A stretch of 64,000 nt of DNA. It comes from Pelomonas sp937871895 (GTDB lineage: Bacteria > Pseudomonadota > Gammaproteobacteria > Burkholderiales > Burkholderiaceae_C). A program made the translations under genes and the position numbers. Shown piece after piece: positions 9,549-16,014 of the stretch. The stretch lies in the NCBI RefSeq assembly GCF_046348265.1, contig NZ_JAXMEO010000005.1; one strand, written 5' to 3'. Numbering within the stretch: the first letter of the stretch is position 1; each line of letters begins with the position of its first letter. The notes under the pieces are model-generated. The model was not told the origin of the DNA. It saw only the letters and a program-made list of their open reading frames with translations, and did no database searches.

Positions 9549-11045
9549 TCAACCCTTGAGCGTCTGCTCCAGCACGTGGAGCTGCTGGTTCAGCTCGGTG
9601 TTCTTCTGGCGCTCGCCGCCGATCTTGCGCACGGCGTGCAGCACGGTGGTGTGGTCGCGCCCGCCAAAGAGTTCGCCGATCTCGGGCAGACTCTTTTGCG
9701 TCAGCTCCTTGGCGATGTACATCGCGATCTGGCGCGGCCGGGCGATGCTGGCCGGGCGCTTCTTGGAGTACATGTCCGCGACCTTGATCTTGTAGAAGTC
9801 GGCCACCGTTTTCTGGATGTTCTCGACGCTGATCTGGCGGTTCTGGATGGAGAGCAAGTCCTTCAGCGCATCACGCGCCAGCTGGATGTTGATCTCCTTG
9901 TGGCTGAAGCGGCTGTAGGCCAGCACCTTGCGCAGCGCGCCCTCGAGCTCGCGCACATTGGCGCGCACGTTTTTGGCGATGAAGAAGGCCACGTCCTCGG
10001 GCAGCGAGACGGCTTCGGCGTCGGCCTTCTTGATCAGGATGGCGACGCGCATCTCCAGCTCGGGCGGCTCGATGGCGACGGTGAGGCCGGCGTCAAAGCG
10101 GGAGGTCAGGCGCTCGTCGATGTCCACCAGCCCCTTCGGATACGTGTCCGAGGTCATGATGATGTGTGCCTTCTTGGCCAACAGGGCCTCGAAGGCGTTG
10201 AAGAACTCTTCCTGCGTGCGGTCCTTGCCGGCGAAGAACTGCACGTCGTCGATCAGCAGCAGGTCCAGCGAGTGGTACTTGGCCTTGAGCTCGTCGAAGG
10301 TCTTGCGCTGGTAGTTCTTGACCACGTCGGAGATGAACTGCTCGGCGTGCAGGTAGAGCACGCGGGCGTCCGGCCGGTCACGCAGCAGCGCATTGCCCAC
10401 GGCATGGATCAAATGCGTCTTACCGAGGCCCACGCCGCCGTAGATGAAGAGTGGGTTGTACATCTGCCCCGGTGCCCCGGCCACGTGCAGCGCGGCGGTC
10501 CGGGCCATCTGGTTGGCCCGGCCGGCCACCAGGCTGTCGAAGGTCAGCGCGGGGTTGATGCGGTTCTTGTTTGCGGCGGGCGCCTGGCTCGGGATCTCGA
10601 CCGTCGGTAGCGCGGGCGCAGTCGGCGAGAGCTGGCCCAGCAGGGCGCCTGCCGGCACCGGGCCGGCTGTGGCCGGCAGGCCGCTCGGCCCTGAAGCCGG
10701 TAAGGTGGCCGGCATGGTGGCCGACAGTTGGGCCGGGTCGCGGCTCGGGGTGGCAAGCGTCAGCTCCAGCCGGGTTGGCCGGCCGGCAAGGTCGCTCAGG
10801 ATCTCTTCGAGACGCGGTGCGTACTGCCGACGGATCCAATCGCGCTTGAAGTGGTTGGGCACTCGCAGCTGCACGACGAGCGGCTGGTCCGGCGCCACGG
10901 CCGCATCGGCCAAGGTGGCGGGCGGCAGGGGGCGGATCCAGGTGTTGAACTGCTGTTCGGGCAGTTCGGCAGCAAACCGTTCGCAGCCGCGTCGCCAAAG
11001 GTCGGCACCGGCCGCTTCGCCTGCGCCAAGGAGGGGGTCGCTCAT
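9549..11045 (-). CDS. dnaA: Chromosomal replication initiator protein DnaA
   Basis: AAA+ initiator that binds DnaA boxes and melts the origin. I chose the ATG at 11045 (MSDPLLGAGEAAG, 498 residues). The frame is open for 23 more codons, but these lack DnaA homology and overlap the origin spacer. Domain I (about 1-90) is followed by a Pro/Ala-rich domain II linker (about 100-170), the AAA+ domain with Walker A GGVGLGKTHL, Walker B LLIDDVQFF, and the C-terminal DNA-binding signature GRDHTTVLHAVRKI at about 462-475. A DnaA box (TTTTCCACA on the minus strand) directly abuts the start codon, which suggests autorepression. Confidence 0.97.
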   Translation of the reverse strand: MSDPLLGAGEAAGADLWRRGCERFAAELPEQQFNTWIRPLPPATLADAAVAPDQPLVVQLRVPNHFKRDWIRRQYAPRLEEILSDLAGRPTRLELTLATPSRDPAQLSATMPATLPASGPSGLPATAGPVPAGALLGQLSPTAPALPTVEIPSQAPAANKNRINPALTFDSLVAGRANQMARTAALHVAGAPGQMYNPLFIYGGVGLGKTHLIHAVGNALLRDRPDARVLYLHAEQFISDVVKNYQRKTFDELKAKYHSLDLLLIDDVQFFAGKDRTQEEFFNAFEALLAKKAHIIMTSDTYPKGLVDIDERLTSRFDAGLTVAIEPPELEMRVAILIKKADAEAVSLPEDVAFFIAKNVRANVRELEGALRKVLAYSRFSHKEINIQLARDALKDLLSIQNRQISVENIQKTVADFYKIKVADMYSKKRPASIARPRQIAMYIAKELTQKSLPEIGELFGGRDHTTVLHAVRKIGGERQKNTELNQQLHVLEQTLKG

Positions 11046-11054
11046 TGTGGAAAA
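11046..11054 (-). promoter_or_regulatory. DnaA box next to dnaA start
   Basis: Minus-strand TTTTCCACA matches the consensus TTWTNCACA and touches the dnaA ATG, so DnaA bound here could block dnaA translation or transcription start. Confidence 0.7.
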
Positions 11055-11106
11055 CTTGTTCTTGAGCGGCCGCATTGTACGGTTGCAAGACGCCGCAAGG
11101 GGCAGG

Positions 11107-11115
11107 TTATCCACA
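11107..11115 (+). promoter_or_regulatory. Perfect DnaA box TTATCCACA
   Basis: Exact match to the high-affinity E. coli R1-type box, 62 bp upstream of the dnaA ATG in the dnaA-rpmH spacer. Confidence 0.85.
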
Positions 11116-11181
11116 GTCGATGCTCGGGGTCAACCCCCGGCAAAACCCCAGGGGGTCTGCGTGCTCTGGGCGAGGGCGCCA

Positions 11182-11210
11182 TTGACCTGCCGCACGGTGT
11201 TTGGTGTAAT
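11182..11210 (+). promoter_or_regulatory. Sigma-70-type promoter for rpmH operon
   Basis: -35 box TTGACC at 11182-11187 and -10 box TGTAAT at 11205-11210, separated by exactly 17 bp; each is 5 of 6 to consensus. It lies 187 bp before the rpmH ATG and would drive rpmH-rnpA-yidD-yidC. Confidence 0.65.
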
Positions 11211-11396
11211 CCCGGGTTTTCGCGAGCGCTGCGGGGGTCTGCCTTCGCCCGGGCTCGGGAACGAAACAGGCGCCGGGTTCGAGAGACTCCGGCCCTTCGC
11301 AACGCGGCTGGTGAGGTTCGGGGCTTCCTGGGTCTGACAAGCAGTCCGCACGGCGCCGCCAACCGCTGCGGCGTCGCTCCACCAAGGAAAACCATC

Positions 11397-11531
11397 ATGA
11401 AGCGTACCTACCAAGGCTCCAAGACCCGCCGCGCCCGCACCCACGGCTTCCTCGTCCGCATGAAGACCCGTGGCGGCCGCGCCGTCATCGCCGCGCGCCG
11501 CGCCAAGGGCCGCAAGCGCCTGGCTGTCTGA
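11397..11531 (+). CDS. rpmH: 50S ribosomal protein L34
   Basis: The 44-residue L34 protein of the large ribosomal subunit: MKRTYQGSKTRRARTHGF at the start and GRKRLAV at the end, highly basic throughout. ATG at 11397 follows an AAGGAAAACC ribosome-binding stretch. A longer open frame extends upstream, but the extra residues have no L34 homology. First gene of the rpmH-rnpA-yidD-yidC cluster. Confidence 0.97.
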   Translation: MKRTYQGSKTRRARTHGFLVRMKTRGGRAVIAARRAKGRKRLAV

Positions 11532-11554
11532 GTCCCCACCCGGGATTCCTCGCC

Positions 11555-12085
11555 ATGCTCGGCCGCATCGTCCGGTCGGCCGACTTTGAGCGCGTGCTGG
11601 GCCGCCCGGCATGTGCTCGCAGCGCGCTCTTCGCCGTGCATCATCTGGCCGCTGGCCCCAGCCCCTCGGCATGGGCTTTGTCCACAGATCGGGCGAAGTT
11701 GTCCACAGGGCCTGCACAGGCTGCCCACAGACTTGTGGATGAAGCTGCTGATCCGGCCCGGGCCGCAGCCCCCGCAACACCGCCCGCCCCCGTGCCCACA
11801 CCTGAACCAAAGGGCGCCTGGGTGGGCGTCGTCGTTCCCAAGCGCTTTGCGCGCCGGGCAGTGACGCGCTCACTCGTCAAGCGGCAGATGCGCGTGGCCA
11901 TGAGCGACCGTCAAGCCGCCTTGCCGCCTGGCCTGTGGGTGCTGCGGCTGCGCAGCCCGATTGATCGCAAGGCCTTTCCGAGTGCCGCCTCGGATGCGCT
12001 GCGCGCCGTCGTGCGGGCTGAGCTCGGGGGCCTGCTGGACCGTGCCGTGCAGCGCCTGAATGCGCAAGCCGGAGTGGTGGCATGA
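11555..12085 (+). CDS. rnpA: Ribonuclease P protein component, with internal insertion
   Basis: Protein subunit of RNase P, which helps the catalytic RNA trim tRNA 5' leaders. The fold is recognisable from the N-terminus (VRSADFERVLGRP), the strand WVGVVVPKRFARRAVTRS and the RNR-type region SLVKRQMR at about 106-113. The protein has 176 residues, against about 120 in E. coli. The excess is mostly an insertion at about residues 34-87, rich in Ala, Pro, Ser and Thr, between two core strands. The DNA of this insertion carries four DnaA-box-like sites (11678-11742), two of them read as Leu-Ser-Thr. The stop overlaps the yidD start (ATGA). Confidence 0.93.
   Translation: MLGRIVRSADFERVLGRPACARSALFAVHHLAAGPSPSAWALSTDRAKLSTGPAQAAHRLVDEAADPARAAAPATPPAPVPTPEPKGAWVGVVVPKRFARRAVTRSLVKRQMRVAMSDRQAALPPGLWVLRLRSPIDRKAFPSAASDALRAVVRAELGGLLDRAVQRLNAQAGVVA
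11678..11742. promoter_or_regulatory. Cluster of DnaA-box-like sites inside rnpA
   Basis: Within 65 bp there are TTGTCCACA at 11678-11686 and again at 11699-11707, CTGCCCACA at 11721-11729, and TCATCCACA on the minus strand at 11734-11742. The two TTGTCCACA sites and the minus-strand site each differ from TTATCCACA at one position; CTGCCCACA differs at three. They lie in the part of rnpA that encodes a non-conserved insertion. Function as origin sites is inferred. Confidence 0.55.
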
Positions 12086-12408
12086 GCGCCACCTCGGCGG
12101 CCCCCAGGCAACCCAGCTGGGCCGCGCGGGCCTTGATGGCCGTGGTGCGCGGCTACCGGCTGATGCTGTCGCCCTGGCTGGGCGCGTCCTGCCGCTTCTA
12201 TCCGAGCTGCTCGGTGTATTCGCTGGGCGCTTTGGAGCGCCACGGCGCTATGGCGGGCAGCTATTTGACGGTGCATCGACTGCTGCGCTGCCACCCGCTG
12301 TGCGCGGGCGGGCATGATCCCGTCCCTGCCGAGCCGCCTCGGCTGTTCCGCCATCTCGTCAGGGGTGGTGGTGTCTCTTCTCCTTTCTCGACGACTTCCC
12401 ATGACTGA
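12082..12408 (+). CDS. yidD: Membrane protein insertion efficiency factor YidD
   Basis: Small membrane-associated protein that assists YidC-dependent insertion. The hallmark is present: the amphipathic LMAVVRGYRLMLSPWLGASC followed by RFYPSCSVYS and a Cys-rich RCHPLCAGGHDPVP (about residues 16-80). The ATG overlaps the rnpA stop by 4 bp and the gene end overlaps the yidC start by 8 bp, so translation of the three is coupled. The last about 25 residues are not conserved. Confidence 0.93.
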   Translation: MSATSAAPRQPSWAARALMAVVRGYRLMLSPWLGASCRFYPSCSVYSLGALERHGAMAGSYLTVHRLLRCHPLCAGGHDPVPAEPPRLFRHLVRGGGVSSPFSTTSHD

Positions 12409-14119
12409 TATTCGCCGTGCCGTGCTGTGGGTGGTGCTGACCATGTCCCTGCTGATGCTGTGGGACGGCTGGCAGAAGCACAACGGCCAGCCTTCGCTCT
12501 TCAGCCCCAGCAAGCCCGCCGCCACGGCGCCTTCGGCAGCGGCCTCCGGCTCGGCCGGCGTGCCTGCGCCCGCTGCAGCGGGGCTGCCTGCAGCAGGCGC
12601 TGCGTCGGCCGCGCCGGCGGCGGTGCCTGTGGTGTCGCAAAAGCTCGTGATTGAGACCGACGTGCTGCGCGTCAGCATCGACACCCTGGGTGGCGATGTG
12701 GTGCGTGCCGAACTGCCGCACTACCTCAGCACCTTCACGCCCGAGATCACGGACCAGTTGTTGCAAACCGTGGGTCTGCAGAAGAAGCCGGACTTCAAGC
12801 CCGAGCCCATCGTGCTGTTCGACGCCGCCGAGAGCTACCGCGCCCAAACCGGCCTGGTCGGCACCAAGGGCGAGCAACTGCCGACGCACCACACGCTGTT
12901 TGCCGTGGCATCCGAGGATCGCGTGCTCAAGGAAGGCGCCAACGAGCTGAGCCTGCGGCTGGAATCGGCCGAGGTCGGCGGCGTCAAGCTGATCAAGACC
13001 TATACCTTCAAGCGCGGCTCCTACGCCATTGGCGTCAAGCACGAGGTCGTCAACGCCAGTGGTGCGCCAGTGGCGCCGCAGCTCTATGTGCAACTGGTGC
13101 GCGCGGCGGCCACGCAGGGCGGCAACGTGCCCTTTGCGCCCACCTACACAGGCCCGGCGCTGTACACCGACAAGGCCAAGTTCCACAAGCTCGAGTTCAA
13201 GGACATCGAGAAGGGCAAGCTGGACTTCGAGAAGTCCGCCAGCGACGGCTGGGTGGCCATGGTGCAGCACTACTTCACCTCGGCCTGGCTGCATGGCGGC
13301 GACGCCAAGCGCGAGTTCTTTGCCAACAAGGTGGCCGGCACTGGCGGCCCCACCTACGCGGTGGGCATGCTCTACAGCCTGCCCGAACTGGCGCCCGGCG
13401 CCAGCGCTGCGCAGGAGGACATCCTCTTTGCCGGCCCGCAGGAAGAGAACAAGCTGGCCGCCCTGGCGCCGGGCCTGGAGCTGGTGAAGGACTACGGCAT
13501 CTTCTCCATCCTGTCCAAGCCGCTGTTCTGGCTGCTGGACAAGCTGCACGGCATTCTGGGCAACTGGGGCTGGGCCATCGTGGCGCTGGTCGTGCTGCTC
13601 AAGATCGCCTTCTACTGGCTCAATGCCAGCGCCTACCGCAGCATGGCCAAGATGAAGGCCGTGGCCCCGCGCATCAACGAGATGCGCGAGCGCCTCAAGG
13701 ACAAGCCGCAAGAGATGCAGGCCGAGATGATGCGCATCTACAAGGAAGAGAAGGTCAACCCCGTCGGCGGTTGCCTGCCCATCTTCCTGCAGATGCCCTT
13801 CTTCATCGCGCTCTACTGGGTGCTGCTGTCCACCGTCGAGATGCGCCAGGCGCCCTGGATTGGCTGGATCACCGACCTGTCGGTGCGCGACCCCTACTTC
13901 ATCCTGCCGCTGATCATGCTGGCGGCCAATCTGTTCCAGGTCTGGCTCAACCCGCCGGCGGCGGACCCCATGCAGCAGAAGATGATGTGGATCATGCCCA
14001 TCGTGTTCGGCATCATGTTCTTCGCCTTCCCCTCGGGGCTGGTGCTCTACTGGGTCACCAACACCGTGCTGGGCATCGCGCAGCAGTGGCTGATCAACCG
14101 GCAGCTTGGCGTGAATTGA
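12401..14119 (+). CDS. yidC: Membrane protein insertase YidC
   Basis: Insertase and chaperone of the inner membrane, acting with SecYEG or alone. I chose ATG at 12401 (MTDIRRAVLWVVLTMSLLMLWDGWQ), which places the N-terminal membrane helix at the start; the frame is open for 29 codons further up, overlapping yidD. The 572-residue protein has helix 1, an Ala/Pro-rich linker, the large periplasmic P1 domain (about 70-340) and the five-helix C-terminal core, including GGCLPIFLQMPFFIALYWVL. No C-terminal extension. A strong terminator follows 150 bp downstream. Confidence 0.97.
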   Translation: MTDIRRAVLWVVLTMSLLMLWDGWQKHNGQPSLFSPSKPAATAPSAAASGSAGVPAPAAAGLPAAGAASAAPAAVPVVSQKLVIETDVLRVSIDTLGGDVVRAELPHYLSTFTPEITDQLLQTVGLQKKPDFKPEPIVLFDAAESYRAQTGLVGTKGEQLPTHHTLFAVASEDRVLKEGANELSLRLESAEVGGVKLIKTYTFKRGSYAIGVKHEVVNASGAPVAPQLYVQLVRAAATQGGNVPFAPTYTGPALYTDKAKFHKLEFKDIEKGKLDFEKSASDGWVAMVQHYFTSAWLHGGDAKREFFANKVAGTGGPTYAVGMLYSLPELAPGASAAQEDILFAGPQEENKLAALAPGLELVKDYGIFSILSKPLFWLLDKLHGILGNWGWAIVALVVLLKIAFYWLNASAYRSMAKMKAVAPRINEMRERLKDKPQEMQAEMMRIYKEEKVNPVGGCLPIFLQMPFFIALYWVLLSTVEMRQAPWIGWITDLSVRDPYFILPLIMLAANLFQVWLNPPAADPMQQKMMWIMPIVFGIMFFAFPSGLVLYWVTNTVLGIAQQWLINRQLGVN

Positions 14120-14270
14120 GTCATTGGCGTGAATCGGGCCCCCCGTGGCTGGGGGCTTCAAGTGAGGGCGCCGCTGGCATTCAATAGCGGCCATGCGGGG
14201 CAGCAACGGGCCGCCGAACAGGGTTCACGAGAGCTCCTTTTCCGACCTCCCCCGCGCCATCTACCCAGCA

Positions 14271-14300
14271 GGCGGCTTGCTTTGGCAAGCCGCCTTTTTT
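14271..14300 (+). terminator. Rho-independent terminator after yidC
   Basis: A perfect 10-bp stem (GGCGGCTTGC with GCAAGCCGCC) around a 4-base loop is followed by six T. It closes the rpmH-rnpA-yidD-yidC unit 38 bp before mnmE. Confidence 0.92.
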
Positions 14301-14337
14301 GTGGCCTCGCGCCGTCGCCCGCCGACAATCGCGCCCC

Positions 14338-15714
14338 ATGTCTGCCGCTCTGCTAGCCCGCCACCAGGACCCCATCGCCGCCATCGCCACGGCGCCCGGG
14401 CGTGGCGCGGTGGGCATCGTGCGGATCTCGTCGCCGCAGCCGCTGGACGGTGTGATCGACGCCGTCTGCGGCCGCCGCCTGCCAGCCCGCGAGGCCACCT
14501 ACCTGCCGCTGCGTGACGCAGCGGGCCAGGCCATCGACCACGGCCTGGCGCTGCACTTCCCGGCGCCGCATTCCTACACCGGCGAGCATGTGCTGGAGCT
14601 GCAGGCGCATGGCGGCCCGGTGGTGCTGCAGCTGCTGCTGGCGCGCGTGGTTGAGGCCTGCGCGGGTGCGCGCCTCGCTGAGCCGGGTGAGTTCACGCAG
14701 CGCGCTTTTTTGAACGGCAAGCTCGACCTGGCCCAGGCCGAGGCGGTGGCCGACCTGATCGACGCCAGCACCGAAGCCGCAGCCCGCAGCGCCGGCCGTG
14801 CGCTGGGCGGCGCGCTCTCCAAGGAGGTGGGTCTGCTGCGCGACCAGCTGATTCAGCTGCGCATGCTGGTCGAGGCCACGCTCGACTTCCCCGAGGAAGA
14901 AATCGACTTCCTGCAAAAGGCCGACGCCTTTGGCCGGCTTGAACGCTTGGCCGCGCAGCTTCAGGCCGTACAGGCCCGCACGCGTCAGGGTGCGCTATTG
15001 CGCGAGGGCCTCAAGGTGGTGCTGGCCGGCCAGCCCAATGTGGGCAAGAGTTCCCTGCTCAATGCCTTGGCCGGGGCAGAGCTGGCCATCGTCACGCCCA
15101 TCCCGGGCACCACGCGCGACCAGCTCAGCCAGAGCCTGCAGATCGAGGGCGTGCCGCTGCACATCGTCGACACCGCCGGCCTGCGCGAGGACACCGCCGA
15201 CGAGGTCGAGCGCATCGGCATCGCGCGCAGTTGGAGCGCCATCGAGGACGCCGACGTCGTGCTCTTCCTGCACGACCTGGGCCGCTGGACCGACCCCGGC
15301 TATGCCGCCGAAGACGCCCGCATCCGCACGCGGCTGCAGGGCGTTGACCCGCAGCGCATCCTGCAGGTCTTCAACAAGGCTGACCTGGCGTCGCCACCGG
15401 CGGGCGAGCTGGCCTTGTCCGCCAAGACCGGCGCTGGGCTCGATGCCCTGCGCCAGCGCCTGCTCCAGGTAGCGGGCTGGCAGGCCATGCCCGAGGGCGT
15501 CTTCATCGCCCGGGCGCGCCATGTGCAGGCCCTGGCCCGCACGGGCGAGCACCTGGCCCTGGCGACAGCCCAAGCGCGCTCGCCTGAGCCCGCGCTGGAC
15601 CTGCTGGCCGAGGAGCTGCGCCTGGCGCACGACGCACTTGGCGAGATCACCGGCGCGTTCTCGGCCGACGAGTTGCTGGGCGTGATCTTCAGCAGCTTCT
15701 GCATCGGCAAGTAG
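14338..15714 (+). CDS. mnmE: tRNA uridine-5-carboxymethylaminomethyl modification GTPase
   Basis: With MnmG, MnmE modifies the wobble uridine U34 of several tRNAs. ATG at 14338 gives 458 residues starting MSAALLARHQDPIAAIATAPGRG, the conserved folate-binding N-domain; a longer frame upstream overlaps the terminator. The G domain has G1 GQPNVGKSS, G3 DTAGLRE and G4 NKAD, and the protein ends with the invariant FCIGK, whose Cys is needed for activity. It follows the yidC terminator and is probably transcribed on its own. A 7-bp hairpin (CTGACCC with GGGTCAG, 15722-15739) sits just after the stop without a T tract. Confidence 0.96.
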   Translation: MSAALLARHQDPIAAIATAPGRGAVGIVRISSPQPLDGVIDAVCGRRLPAREATYLPLRDAAGQAIDHGLALHFPAPHSYTGEHVLELQAHGGPVVLQLLLARVVEACAGARLAEPGEFTQRAFLNGKLDLAQAEAVADLIDASTEAAARSAGRALGGALSKEVGLLRDQLIQLRMLVEATLDFPEEEIDFLQKADAFGRLERLAAQLQAVQARTRQGALLREGLKVVLAGQPNVGKSSLLNALAGAELAIVTPIPGTTRDQLSQSLQIEGVPLHIVDTAGLREDTADEVERIGIARSWSAIEDADVVLFLHDLGRWTDPGYAAEDARIRTRLQGVDPQRILQVFNKADLASPPAGELALSAKTGAGLDALRQRLLQVAGWQAMPEGVFIARARHVQALARTGEHLALATAQARSPEPALDLLAEELRLAHDALGEITGAFSADELLGVIFSSFCIGK

Positions 15715-16014
15715 CCCCTCGCTGACCCGGGAGGGTCAGAAGAGTCCAATCAGATACCAATTAAGCCAAGCCAGGCAAAGTGATGCTGTGACTTCGGTGA
15801 ATGTCGCGTTGAAACCGCATTCTTGAGGGTCTTGGGGTAAATACCGCGATCAAGTGGTAGCAAAGTGGACTCATGTTTGGCTATAGTGGCATTGCATTGG
15901 TTGCATGCCAGTGGCTCTTCGGGCATTCAGTGCCTGTGGGGTCTGCAAGTGGTCTCAGATTGCTTGCGCCGGCTTGCCCATCCCGAATCCCAAATGCCCT
16001 CAGAAGGACGAAGC
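15715..16014. other. Spacer before TonB receptor
   Basis: A 300-bp non-coding stretch with the weak hairpin at 15722-15739 behind mnmE. It is less GC-rich than its surroundings and must hold the receptor promoter. A TATAGT at 15882-15887 could be a -10 box, but I find no convincing -35. The frame upstream of the receptor is open but lacks signal-peptide character. Confidence 0.4.

Larger units (their letters stand above)
11046..11396. other. dnaA-rpmH spacer, probable oriC region
   Basis: This 351-bp spacer between divergent dnaA and rpmH is the usual origin position in beta- and gammaproteobacteria. It holds two consensus DnaA boxes (11046-11054 minus, 11107-11115 plus) and the rpmH promoter. 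No long AT-rich unwinding segment stands out. Further DnaA-box-like sites lie about 600 bp away inside rnpA, so the functional origin may extend through rpmH into rnpA. Confidence 0.65.

Noticed and set aside
15722..15739. Terminator of mnmE
   Set aside because: A 7-bp hairpin without a T tract is too weak to call an intrinsic terminator; only noted in the spacer entry.
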